Below are positions 1 to 7,421 of a stretch of DNA of 36,792 bases, one piece after another (positions within the stretch are counted from its first letter, which is position 1; each line of letters begins with the position of its first letter). Under the pieces are notes generated by a model. The model did no database searches. It saw nothing but the letters and a program-made list of their open reading frames with translations, and was not told the DNA's origin. The stretch is from an uncultured Flavobacterium sp. (GTDB lineage: Bacteria; Bacteroidota; Bacteroidia; Flavobacteriales; Flavobacteriaceae): contig NZ_CAMIHH010000020.1 of assembly GCF_946220915.1 (NCBI RefSeq), positions 1-36,792 on the forward strand, given 5' to 3'. A program made the position numbers and the translations under genes.

Positions 1-123
1 CAATGTTTTATTGCATTAGACCAGAAGTATATGGCGGAAGAACAATTTAACCAAGTGTTCGAACTGGTACAGTCATGCAAAAGATTGCTGAACGGATTTA
101 TTAATTATTACAAGAAGCTGTAA
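1..123 (+). CDS. Four-helix-bundle protein, C-terminal end (partial)
   Basis: An open frame enters from the left edge and stops at TAA 121-123. The 40 visible residues are amphipathic and helical, with an IALD...AEEQF...LLNGFINYYKKL pattern. That resembles the last helix of the small four-helix-bundle proteins related to those encoded in 23S rRNA intervening sequences (TIGR02436-type, about 120 residues). The stop is one base before the metH ATG, so the two genes are probably co-transcribed. In split-MetH genomes the homocysteine-binding half usually lies just upstream of the cobalamin half, so this gene may sit between the two halves; that part is outside the window. The identification rests on a short C-terminal stretch. 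Confidence 0.6.
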   Translation, partial: QCFIALDQKYMAEEQFNQVFELVQSCKRLLNGFINYYKKL

Positions 124-124
124 G

Positions 125-3100
125 ATGTACGAGGACAAATCCGACAACCATCAACCGACAACCACCAACCGTTATTTACGCCTTTCGGGATTGGAGCCGC
201 TAATTGTTACTCCGGAGTCAAATTTTATAAATGTAGGAGAACGAACAAATGTTACGGGGTCTCGTAAGTTTTTAAGATTGATCAAGGAAGAAAAATACGA
301 GGAAGCGCTTGACATAGCACGTGCACAGGTGGAAGGTGGCGCGCAGATCATCGATATCAATATGGATGAGGGAATGCTGGATGGCGTGTATGCCATGACC
401 AAATTCCTCAACCTCATTGCTGCCGAACCGGACATTGCCCGTGTGCCCGTAATGATCGACAGTTCGAAATGGGAGATCATCGAAGCGGGGCTAAAGGTGA
501 CGCAGGGAAAAAGCGTGGTAAACTCCATCAGCCTCAAGGAGGGCGAGGCAGCATTCATTGACCATGCCAGGAAAGTAAAGCGTTATGGCGCTGCAGTCAT
601 CGTTATGGCTTTTGATGAAGAGGGCCAGGCGGACACGTACCAAAGGCGCATAGAGATATGCAAGCGTTCCTACGATATATTGGTAGACAAAGTAGGCTTC
701 CCGCCCGAAGATATCATCTTTGATCCGAACATTTTTCCTGTAGCGACCGGTATGGAAGAGCACCGCACCAACGCACTCGATTTTTTTCTTGCTACCAAAT
801 GGATACGCACCAACCTGCCCTATGCCCATGTGAGCGGCGGGGTAAGCAATGTGTCGTTTTCCTTCCGGGGTAACGACAGGGTGCGCGAGGCAATGCATTC
901 GGCATTCCTGTACCATGCCATACAACACGGCATGGACATGGGCATCGTAAACCCCGAAATGCTCGAGGTATACGATGAGATAGACAAAGAACTACTGGAG
1001 CACGTAGAGGATGTGCTGCTTGACCGCCGCGATGATGCCACCGAAAGGCTTTTGGCCTTCGCCGAAAACGTAAAGGGCTCCAACTCTCCTCTCCTTGGGA
1101 GAGGGGGCGGGGGTGAGGCCGAATGGAGATTGCTTTCGGTACAGGAACGTATTACCCATGCACTTGTGAAAGGCATAGACGAATTTATAGAAACTGACGT
1201 TGAAGAGGCACGCCAACTGGCTGCAAAACCCATTGAAGTCATAGAGATCAATCTTATGGCCGGCATGAATGTGGTGGGCGACCTTTTCGGGAGCGGAAAG
1301 ATGTTCCTGCCCCAGGTGGTGAAGTCGGCCAGGGTAATGAAAAAAGCGGTGGCGTATCTGCTTCCATACATTGAAAATGAAAAAGATGGGCGCTCTTCGA
1401 GCGCCGGACGCGTACTCATGGCAACCGTGAAAGGCGACGTTCATGACATTGGAAAGAACATTGTGGCAGTGGTTTTGGGTTGCAACAATTTTGAGATAAT
1501 CGACCTTGGCGTGATGGTGCCGCCTGAAAAAATAATCGAGACTGCCGTAAAAGAGAATGTGGATATCATTGGCCTTAGTGGATTGATAACCCCGTCACTC
1601 GACGAAATGGTATATCTCGCCAAAGAAATGGACAAGCTCAACATCAGCATCCCTATCATGATAGGCGGGGCAACTACATCGCGCGCGCATACTGCGGTGA
1701 AGATAGCACCGCAATATCGCGAGACTGTCGTGCATGTCAATGATGCCTCCCGTGCGGTGACCGTAGCAGGAAACTTATTGAACACCAATACAAAGCAGGA
1801 TTACTCGAAGTCGCTTCGGGAAGAATACGACAAGCTGCGTGAAGGCTACCTGAACCGCTCCCGCGACAAGGATTTCCTGACCATTGAGGAAGCCCGCAAG
1901 AACAAGCTGCAACTGGAGTTCGACCCTGTAAAGCCGAATTTCATCGGGACGCAAACTATTTATCCCATGCTGGAAGAACTCGTGCCGTACATCGACTGGA
2001 CACCTTTTTTCCAGACATGGGACCTGCATGGCAAATACCCACGTATACTTGAAGATGAGGTTGTAGGCGAACAGGCCAAAGCGCTTTTCGCAGATGCGCA
2101 GGAGATGCTGGGGCAAATAGTAAATGAGAATTGGTTTGAGGCAAAGGGAGTTCTTGGGATTTTTCCGGCAAACACGGTCAATGATGATGACATTGAGCTC
2201 CAAGCCCCCCCCGCCCCCGAAGGGGGAGCTCCCAAGCAGGACGGAAATTGGATGACAGCAAATCCTTTGAATTACGGATTGCTTAAAGAGTTTTGCAAAA
2301 GAATGCGAAATATTCCCACAGAAGCTGAAAAATTACTTTGGGAACAGTTGAGCGGAAAAAAACTTGAGGGTTATAAATTCAGAAGGCAACATATCATAGG
2401 AAACTATATAACGGATTTTATTTGTCTGAGAGAAAGACTTATTATTGAGGTCGATGGACTCATTCATCAATTGCCGGAAAATATTACAAGTGATCTGGAA
2501 AGAACTGAATGGTTAGAAGAGCAAGGGTATAGAGTTGTGCGCTTTACCAACGATGAAGTGATTTTCAGAATGAATGAAGTCTTGGATAAAATTGAGACCG
2601 AGTTAGCGACAACCAAGCTAACGTCTGAGTCAGCAGCTCCCCCTTCGGGGGCGGGGGGGGCTGTTAGGTTTTTGACGCTGCGCCAACAATCCCAAAAAAC
2701 AAAAGGCGCACTAAACATCGCGTTGGCCGACTTTATTGCGCCAAAGGATTCCGGCAAGCAGGATTATATGGGAGCCTTTGCAGTGACCACAGGTTTTGGC
2801 GTGGATGAAAAGGCTGTAGAATTTGAAAAAGCCAACGACGATTATAACTCCATAATGGCGAAAGCTCTGGGCGACCGTTTGGCTGAAGCACTCGCCGAAT
2901 ACCTGCACGAAAAAGTGCGTAAGGAAATCTGGGGCTATGCATCGGATGAAATTTTATCTAACGATGATTTGATTAAAGAGGAATATCAGGGCATACGTCC
3001 CGCGCCGGGCTATCCTGCCTGTCCCGACCATTTGGAAAAGAAAACCATCTGGCAGTTGCTGGATGTGGAGAACCAGATTGGTGTAAAGCTTACTGAAAGC

Positions 3101-3271
3101 CTTGCCATGTGGCCCGCGGCATCGGTATCGGGATATTATTTCGCGCACCCGCAGAGCAAGTATTTCGGCCTTGGCAAAATAAAGGAAGACCAGGTTGCTG
3201 ATTATGCCAGGCGAAGGAACATAAGCACAGAAGAAGCTGCGAAATGGCTGAATCCTAATATTTCGGAATAA
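125..3271 (+). CDS. metH: Methionine synthase, cobalamin half (MetH), with in-frame insertions
   Basis: Cobalamin-dependent methionine synthase, which transfers methyl from 5-methyl-THF to homocysteine via B12. The homocysteine domain is absent, as expected for the two-gene enzyme of Bacteroidota. Domain order by residue: pterin-binding about 20-315; B12 cap about 335-420; B12 Rossmann about 428-560, with the cobalt-ligand motif DVHDIG (H440); AdoMet activation domain about 600-1045, with RPAPGYPACPDH near the C-terminus. At 1048 residues it is about 160 longer than I expect for this form (about 890). Most of the excess is residues 693-846, a DUF559 nuclease-fold segment inserted between NTVNDDDIEL and RFLTLRQQ. 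A smaller insertion is residues 320-331, encoded by a palindromic repeat. All junctions stay in frame. The start ATG lies one base after the upstream stop; the first residues are encoded by a 7-bp-period repeat. Confidence 0.93.
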   Translation: MYEDKSDNHQPTTTNRYLRLSGLEPLIVTPESNFINVGERTNVTGSRKFLRLIKEEKYEEALDIARAQVEGGAQIIDINMDEGMLDGVYAMTKFLNLIAAEPDIARVPVMIDSSKWEIIEAGLKVTQGKSVVNSISLKEGEAAFIDHARKVKRYGAAVIVMAFDEEGQADTYQRRIEICKRSYDILVDKVGFPPEDIIFDPNIFPVATGMEEHRTNALDFFLATKWIRTNLPYAHVSGGVSNVSFSFRGNDRVREAMHSAFLYHAIQHGMDMGIVNPEMLEVYDEIDKELLEHVEDVLLDRRDDATERLLAFAENVKGSNSPLLGRGGGGEAEWRLLSVQERITHALVKGIDEFIETDVEEARQLAAKPIEVIEINLMAGMNVVGDLFGSGKMFLPQVVKSARVMKKAVAYLLPYIENEKDGRSSSAGRVLMATVKGDVHDIGKNIVAVVLGCNNFEIIDLGVMVPPEKIIETAVKENVDIIGLSGLITPSLDEMVYLAKEMDKLNISIPIMIGGATTSRAHTAVKIAPQYRETVVHVNDASRAVTVAGNLLNTNTKQDYSKSLREEYDKLREGYLNRSRDKDFLTIEEARKNKLQLEFDPVKPNFIGTQTIYPMLEELVPYIDWTPFFQTWDLHGKYPRILEDEVVGEQAKALFADAQEMLGQIVNENWFEAKGVLGIFPANTVNDDDIELQAPPAPEGGAPKQDGNWMTANPLNYGLLKEFCKRMRNIPTEAEKLLWEQLSGKKLEGYKFRRQHIIGNYITDFICLRERLIIEVDGLIHQLPENITSDLERTEWLEEQGYRVVRFTNDEVIFRMNEVLDKIETELATTKLTSESAAPPSGAGGAVRFLTLRQQSQKTKGALNIALADFIAPKDSGKQDYMGAFAVTTGFGVDEKAVEFEKANDDYNSIMAKALGDRLAEALAEYLHEKVRKEIWGYASDEILSNDDLIKEEYQGIRPAPGYPACPDHLEKKTIWQLLDVENQIGVKLTESLAMWPAASVSGYYFAHPQSKYFGLGKIKEDQVADYARRRNISTEEAAKWLNPNISE
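141..170 (+). repeat. Heptamer-period repeat encoding the MetH N-terminus
   Basis: Four 7-bp units (CCGACAA, CCATCAA, CCGACAA, CCACCAA) run head to tail and encode the poorly conserved residues DNHQPTTTN of MetH. A related run of units lies at 7401-7421. Probably a spreading simple repeat captured into the coding frame. Confidence 0.65.
1083..1119 (+). repeat. Palindromic repeat inserted in frame in metH
   Basis: Hairpin with arms CCTCTCC (1088-1094) and GGAGAGG (1098-1104) and loop TTG, followed by a G-rich tail. It encodes SNSPLLGRGGGGEAE, which lies in the linker between the pterin domain and the B12 cap. The same kind of sequence, read in the same frame, lies directly in front of metF (3359-3397), and an inverted relative lies at 20792-20828. 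Confidence 0.8.
1389..1405 (+). repeat. Perfect hairpin in the cap-Rossmann linker of metH
   Basis: GGCGCTC, loop TTC, GAGCGCC: a 7-bp perfect stem encoding GRSSSAG between the B12 cap and the B12 Rossmann domain. It differs in sequence from the CCCTCTCC family, so it may be a remnant of another element or chance. Confidence 0.45.
2203..2230 (+). repeat. Left inverted repeat of the DUF559 element
   Basis: 28 bp: AG, eight C, G, CCCCC-GAA-GGGGG, AGCT. It is the exact reverse complement of 2635-2662. Identity stops abruptly at both ends of the repeat. Confidence 0.95.
2635..2662 (-). repeat. Right inverted repeat of the DUF559 element
   Basis: 28 bp, exact reverse complement of 2203-2230, 404 bp away from it. 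MetH homology resumes within about one codon after it. Confidence 0.95.
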
Positions 3272-3295
3272 GCCCCCTAATCCCCAAAGGGGAAA
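3271..3295 (+). repeat. Palindromic repeat touching the metH stop
   Basis: AGCCCCCTAA followed by a TCCCC-AAA-GGGGA hairpin (3281-3293). It is a member of the same AGCCCCC family as the DUF559 flanks. The last base of the metH TAA is the first base of the repeat. There is no T-run, so it is not a typical intrinsic terminator. Confidence 0.7.
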
Positions 3296-3358
3296 CCGTG
3301 AGACCTGAATATAAATGAATAATAACCATAAAATTACCCGTTAGGCGAGCTTGAGTAA

Positions 3359-3397
3359 GCAGCCCCCTCTCCTTTGGAGAGGGCGGGGGGAGAGGCC
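3359..3397 (+). repeat. Palindromic repeat directly upstream of metF
   Basis: Arms CCCTCTCC (3365-3372) and GGAGAGGG (3376-3383) with loop TTT form an 8-bp perfect stem, then a G-rich tail ends one base before the metF ATG. It is open in the metF frame and would read QPPLLWRGRGERP, matching the peptide read from the metH copy at 1083-1119. It may affect metF translation initiation. Confidence 0.8.
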
Positions 3398-3398
3398 C

Positions 3399-4355
3399 AT
3401 GAAAGTAACAGAACACATAGCGAACGCCAACGGCAAATGCCTTTTTTCCTTTGAGATACTGCCTCCGCTAAAGGGGCAGAATATCCAGTCCATATTCGAC
3501 AGCATCGACCCGCTGATGGAGTTCAACCCTCCGTTCATCGATGTGACTTACCACCGTGAGGAATATGAATACCGCGAACTGCCCGGCGGACTGCTTGAAA
3601 AGCGCATCGTAAAGAAACGCCCGGGTACGGTGGGCATTTGTTCGGCGATTCAGAACAAGTATGATGTAGATGCCATTCCGCACATACTTTGCGGTGGGTT
3701 TACTAAGGAGGACACGGAAAACTTTCTCATTGACCTTGATTTTTTGGGTATACAAAATGTGGTGGCCCTGCGCGGCGATGCGGTAAAGAGCGAAATCTAT
3801 TTTAAACCCGAAAAAGAAGGCAACCATTACGCAACCGAACTGGTTTCGCAGATCGATAACCTGAACAAAGGCATTTATTTAGACGACCACTTACAGAATA
3901 CTTCGGCAACCAACTTCTGCATAGGCGTGGCGGGCTATCCCGAAAAGCACATGGAAGCGCCAAGCCTGGACAGTGATATTTACTTTTTGAAGCAAAAGAT
4001 AAAAAATGGCGCGGCTTACATCGTAACGCAGATGTTCTTTGATAATAAAAAATTCTTTGATTTTGTTGAGAAGTGCAGGCGGGAAGGCATAACGGTGCCC
4101 ATCATCCCGGGACTGAAGCCCATTTCTACCAAAAAGCAGCTCAACCAGATACCGCACCGTTTTAAGGTCGACCTGCCGGACGACCTCATCATGGCGGTTG
4201 TAAAAGCAAAAGACAATGATGCAGTTCGCCAGATAGGCATTGAGTGGTGTGCGCAGCAGAGTAAGGAACTTGTCGCGGCCGGTATCCCGGTGCTGCATTA
4301 TTATTCGATGGGCAAGCCCGATAACATTAAGGCGATAGCGAAGGAGGTATTTTAA
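3399..4355 (+). CDS. metF: Methylenetetrahydrofolate reductase
   Basis: Reduces 5,10-methylene-THF to 5-methyl-THF, the methyl donor used by the MetH encoded just upstream. 318 residues from the ATG at 3399, a usual length for this flavoenzyme. The TIM-barrel family pattern is clear: N-terminal CLFSFEILPP with the catalytic Glu, then VVALRGDA, AAYIVTQMFFD, and VPIIPGLKPI. The frame is open further upstream from a TTG at 3351, but those 16 codons are repeat sequence, so 3399 is preferred. The metH-metF order forms a methyl-cycle operon. No terminator is visible between them, only two palindromic repeats. The gene ends at TAA 4353-4355 with no strong hairpin after it. Confidence 0.95.
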   Translation: MKVTEHIANANGKCLFSFEILPPLKGQNIQSIFDSIDPLMEFNPPFIDVTYHREEYEYRELPGGLLEKRIVKKRPGTVGICSAIQNKYDVDAIPHILCGGFTKEDTENFLIDLDFLGIQNVVALRGDAVKSEIYFKPEKEGNHYATELVSQIDNLNKGIYLDDHLQNTSATNFCIGVAGYPEKHMEAPSLDSDIYFLKQKIKNGAAYIVTQMFFDNKKFFDFVEKCRREGITVPIIPGLKPISTKKQLNQIPHRFKVDLPDDLIMAVVKAKDNDAVRQIGIEWCAQQSKELVAAGIPVLHYYSMGKPDNIKAIAKEVF

Positions 4356-4476
4356 TTGAAAAGATATTTTTTACTCAAGTGTAAAGGCTTTGCAACACAA
4401 CTATTCATTTATCAAACGCCTTATGTACAATAAATTACCTGAATTGTAGTTTTATTTTAACCAATACAAAACAACC

Positions 4477-5334
4477 ATGCGCCAAAAACTACTTTGGGCA
4501 TTGCTTATCATCAGCAATGCCGCCTTTGCACAAGATTACCCCTTCCTTTCGGCTTCCACCAAAAGAGTAAACATGAGCGATTATGCAGATTACCTTAATA
4601 GTTTGCCTAAGGAAACTAAGGACAGCCTTATCGGCAATACGATGTCTTTTAAAGAGGACGGCACACGTTATAACAAGGCGTATTCTGACTCTATTGCCAA
4701 AGCGAAAAATTTCTACCGGTATACCACCAGGGTATATAAAGATACTATAGCCAATACTTTTGCCTATGTCATGCACTGGCGCACCGATGAGGAATTTGAA
4801 GCCGATGGTAAGGCATACCAAAAAATCAGTGAAGAGGATGAGATAAACCGTAAAAAGCTCATGGGCATGGCACTGGACAAACTGGAACTTACGGACATGG
4901 CCGGCAACATCCATACCCTCGAAACCCTCGCGGGCAAGATAATCGTCATCGATTTTTGGTTTGTCAACTGTTCAGCCTGTGTCCAGGAAATGCCGGAAAT
5001 GAATAAGATGCGTGAGAAGTTTGGTACGGATGATATAGCTTGGTTCGGCATAACATTCGACAAAAAAGAGAAAGTAGTAAAGTTCTCCGAAAAAGTAAAG
5101 TTCGATTTTACCATTATACCGGAGAGCCAGCATTTAGTCGACCGTTTCGGTATAAAGTTCTTCCCGACGACACTCATCATCAATCCCGATAATGAGATTG
5201 TATATACCGGAAAGCTTGGCGCTATGTCCGGCAGGTCGGATGAAATAAAGAAAGCGTTGAAGAAAGTAATAAAGAAAGAAAAGAAGGTCAAAAGGGTAAG
5301 TGTCATAGCCGGCCCGGTGGAACGGTCGGAATAG
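4477..5334 (+). CDS. Periplasmic TlpA/thioredoxin-like protein
   Basis: 285 residues. A signal peptide ends near AFA (residues 1-18). An N-terminal region of about 110 residues has no recognised family. A thioredoxin-like domain of the TlpA/AhpC-TSA kind spans about 132-262. The active site is CSAC (C165, C168) in DFWFVNCSACVQEMP; the cis-proline is P230 in FFPTT. It probably works as a thiol-disulfide oxidoreductase or reductase in the periplasm; the substrate is not evident. The C-terminus is a short Lys-rich tail. It is monocistronic in appearance, with 120 bp upstream and about 107 bp before the next gene. Confidence 0.85.
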   Translation: MRQKLLWALLIISNAAFAQDYPFLSASTKRVNMSDYADYLNSLPKETKDSLIGNTMSFKEDGTRYNKAYSDSIAKAKNFYRYTTRVYKDTIANTFAYVMHWRTDEEFEADGKAYQKISEEDEINRKKLMGMALDKLELTDMAGNIHTLETLAGKIIVIDFWFVNCSACVQEMPEMNKMREKFGTDDIAWFGITFDKKEKVVKFSEKVKFDFTIIPESQHLVDRFGIKFFPTTLIINPDNEIVYTGKLGAMSGRSDEIKKALKKVIKKEKKVKRVSVIAGPVERSE

Positions 5335-5441
5335 GCTTAACATAATATCCGCAATAAAACGGTAAATACACTTCGGCAAAAATATAGTCCCGCTTTCATT
5401 ACACGAAATATATTCCCATATTTGCTTCATCAAGCATAAAA

Positions 5442-6536
5442 ATGAGGCATTTTTACTATTTACTGCTGCTCATTTCCGTCCTTCTGAACGCCCAGGAACC
5501 CCCCAACGGCAAATTCAGTGTGGATGCCAGTTATTTTTACGGGAATATTATCCCGCACCGCAAGTCGATACAGCACTTGATTACTGACCATCCGGTGGGA
5601 ATAATGATAGGCTTTAACCGTAAGACCTTTGGCGATGAACGCTGGCAGTCGGGGTACAACTATCCGGATTATGGCTTTTCATTCCATTACCAGGATATGC
5701 GCAACCAAACGCTGGGCGAAATGTTCGGGGTATATGGGCATTATAATTTCTATTTCCTCAAAAGGCATTTGATGTTTAGGGTAGGGCAGGGTGTCGCCTA
5801 CAACACAAATCCGTATGACAGGGATACCAACTTCCGCAATTATGCGTATGGGATGTACCTGATGCCCTCTACCTATTTCATGCTGAATTTCAACAAGCCC
5901 GACCTTTGGAAAGGAATAGGAGTGCAGGCAGGGATTACCTTCATCCATCATTCCAATGCGAGCATGAAGGCACCCAATACCAGTACCAATACGCTTGCCG
6001 CCAATGTTGGGCTCAACTATACATTTGGACGTAGTGAAGCGTACCGCTATGTTCCGGAAAAAGATACCACAAAATATAATGAGCCCATCAAATTCAGTTT
6101 CACATTTAAAGGGGGCGTAAACGAGAGCGACATCATCGGCAGCGGGCAGTACCCTTATTATGCACTGTCGGCGTATGCCGATAAGCGCTGGAGCCGGAAG
6201 AGCGCGTTCCAGTTGGGTGCCGAGGTATTCTGGCCGGAGTACCTGCGGGAGCACATCCGGTTTAAGTCCATTGCCTATCCTGAAGAAAAAGTAGACGGCG
6301 GTACTGATTACCGCAAAGTGGGCGTATTCGTTGGGCACGAGCTGTTCATCAATAGCCTTTCGATTGAAGCGCAGGCAGGATATTACGTATACGCACCATT
6401 TGATACCACAGGGATGATGTACCAGCGCATTGGGGCAAAATATTATATCAGTGATAAAATTTTCAGTACGATAGGGTTAAAGACACATGGTGCCAAAGCT
6501 GAAGTAATGGAGGTGGGAGCAGGGATACGATTATGA
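5442..6536 (+). CDS. Acyloxyacyl hydrolase / PagL-like outer-membrane protein
   Basis: 364 residues with a signal peptide (residues 1-18, cut near LNAQ). The rest has alternating aromatic/polar strands typical of an outer-membrane beta-barrel. HHSN at 169-172 matches the H-x-S-N signature of PagL lipid A 3-O-deacylases (H169 and S171 as the catalytic pair). The likely role is removal of an acyl chain from lipid A in the outer membrane. It is longer than PagL itself (about 170 residues), as Bacteroidota homologues are. The next gene starts inside this one (ATGA overlap at 6533-6536), so the two are translationally coupled. A -7-like box CATATTTG lies upstream near 5418. Confidence 0.75.
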   Translation: MRHFYYLLLLISVLLNAQEPPNGKFSVDASYFYGNIIPHRKSIQHLITDHPVGIMIGFNRKTFGDERWQSGYNYPDYGFSFHYQDMRNQTLGEMFGVYGHYNFYFLKRHLMFRVGQGVAYNTNPYDRDTNFRNYAYGMYLMPSTYFMLNFNKPDLWKGIGVQAGITFIHHSNASMKAPNTSTNTLAANVGLNYTFGRSEAYRYVPEKDTTKYNEPIKFSFTFKGGVNESDIIGSGQYPYYALSAYADKRWSRKSAFQLGAEVFWPEYLREHIRFKSIAYPEEKVDGGTDYRKVGVFVGHELFINSLSIEAQAGYYVYAPFDTTGMMYQRIGAKYYISDKIFSTIGLKTHGAKAEVMEVGAGIRL

Positions 6537-7291
6537 AAATTATGAATTACCAATTACGAATTACGATATTTCTTTTTGTACTTGTAGCGTTTGCTTCCTG
6601 CAACAACGATCTCGCACCTGAGTGTTTCACAGCAAAAGGTGACGACATTACCTATGTCATCGAAACAGAGGCCTTTAGCAGCATCCATGTTTCGCCGGGC
6701 ATCGAACTGGTCATTACCCAAGGGCCGGAGCAGGAAGTGACCATTGTTACCGGAGAAAACATTAAACAATACCTTTCGGCAGACGTGAACAATGGAGAGC
6801 TGTGGCTGGAGAATGCCAATAACTGCAACTGGGTGCATACCTATAAAACCACGACGGTTTACGTTACTACGCCAAACTTAGAAAAGATTTATTCCGCATC
6901 GCAGTTCGCGGTAAAGTCCGGTGGCATGCTGGCGTTTCCTAACCTCTCCCTGCAATCGGGCATTTTCAGCGAAACGGCATCCGGGACTTTTGAGTTGGAA
7001 GTGGATTGCGCCGCCCTTACCATTGATGATAACCAGTCGGCCTATTACGAGATAACCGGGTCGGTTGAAAACCTCACTGTAAAGTTCTACTCCGGCGATG
7101 CCCGGTTCGACGGCAGTAACCTCGAAGTGAAAAACCTGCAGGTTTTCCATCGCAGCTCTAATGATATTATTGCCAAAGTCCAGCAGCAGGTTACCGGTAC
7201 ACTATATTCCACAGGCAATTTAGTGCTCAAAAACCATCCGCCTGTTGTAGATGTGGAACGGCTGTATAGCGGCAGGGTGGTTTATGATTGA
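6533..7291 (+). CDS. GIN-domain (DUF2807) lipoprotein
   Basis: 252 residues. The signal peptide ends in the lipobox FASC (C23), so the protein is a lipoprotein. The body is a repetitive beta-helix-like domain of the head-GIN/DUF2807 type: FSSIHVSPGIELVITQG at the start, then repeated strands (VYVTTPNLEKIYSASQF, LSLQSGIFSETASG). The molecular role of this family is not established. It overlaps the preceding PagL-like gene by 4 bp. An alternative start is ATG 6542, three codons in. The N-terminal residues MNYQLRIT are encoded by a heptamer repeat (6544-6564). The gene ends convergently with the AsmA gene. Confidence 0.75.
   Translation: MKIMNYQLRITIFLFVLVAFASCNNDLAPECFTAKGDDITYVIETEAFSSIHVSPGIELVITQGPEQEVTIVTGENIKQYLSADVNNGELWLENANNCNWVHTYKTTTVYVTTPNLEKIYSASQFAVKSGGMLAFPNLSLQSGIFSETASGTFELEVDCAALTIDDNQSAYYEITGSVENLTVKFYSGDARFDGSNLEVKNLQVFHRSSNDIIAKVQQQVTGTLYSTGNLVLKNHPPVVDVERLYSGRVVYD
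6544..6564 (+). repeat. Heptamer repeat GAATTAC/CAATTAC/GAATTAC
   Basis: Three 7-bp units directly after the start codon of the GIN lipoprotein gene; they encode its first residues. Confidence 0.65.
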
Positions 7292-7348
7292 TAATTTATA
7301 CTGCTTTGCTTCAAACTAAACTATATAATGACTGATTTTAAATGACAA

Positions 7349-7369
7349 AGCCGTTGCAATGCAACGGCT
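7349..7369. terminator. Hairpin between convergent genes
   Basis: AGCCGTTGC, loop AAT, GCAACGGCT: a perfect 9-bp stem midway between the GIN lipoprotein gene (+) and the AsmA gene (-). There is no good T-run on either strand, so termination is plausible but unproven. Confidence 0.45.
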
Positions 7370-7400
7370 CTAAGGCATCTTATTGATATTCCGGTTCAGG

Positions 7401-7421
7401 CTGAAAACGGACAACCATCAA
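7401..7421 (+). repeat. Heptamer-period repeat next to the AsmA stop
   Basis: Units CTGAAAA, CGGACAA, CCATCAA abut the stop codon of the minus-strand AsmA gene. The last two resemble the units at the metH start (141-170). Confidence 0.5.

Larger units (their letters stand above)
2203..2662 (+). mobile_element. Inverted-repeat-bounded DUF559 element, in frame within metH
   Basis: A 460-bp segment is bounded by 28-bp inverted repeats (2203-2230 and 2635-2662) that match base for base. Each arm contains its own hairpin (CCCCC-GAA-GGGGG). Between them is one coding segment in the metH frame, with an internal ATG at 2252 (MetH residue 710), ending near residue 827. Its sequence matches DUF559/Vsr-like PD-(D/E)xK nuclease-fold proteins: PTEAEKLLWEQL, KFRRQHIIGNYITDF, IIEVDGLIHQ, GYRVVRFTNDEV. 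The candidate catalytic residues D764, E775 and D777 are present. The segment looks more A/T-rich than the surrounding metH sequence. The repeats themselves are translated, as QAPPAPEGGAP on the left and SAAPPSGAGGA on the right. No transposase and no clear target-site duplication are visible. Confidence 0.85.

Noticed and set aside
1083..1119. Intrinsic terminator inside metH
   Set aside because: The hairpin is followed by a G-run rather than T, and the reading frame continues for more than 2 kb.
2252..2605. DUF559 as a separate gene with metH split in two
   Set aside because: There is no stop codon before or after the segment; the MetH frame continues through both repeats, so one long product is the simplest reading.
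2203..2662. An intein in MetH
   Set aside because: No N-terminal Cys/Ser splice block, no C-terminal His-Asn, and no Hint-domain motifs; the boundaries are DNA palindromes rather than splice junctions.
3351..3398. TTG 3351 as the metF start
   Set aside because: The 16 extra codons are palindromic-repeat sequence; conserved MetF sequence begins just after ATG 3399.
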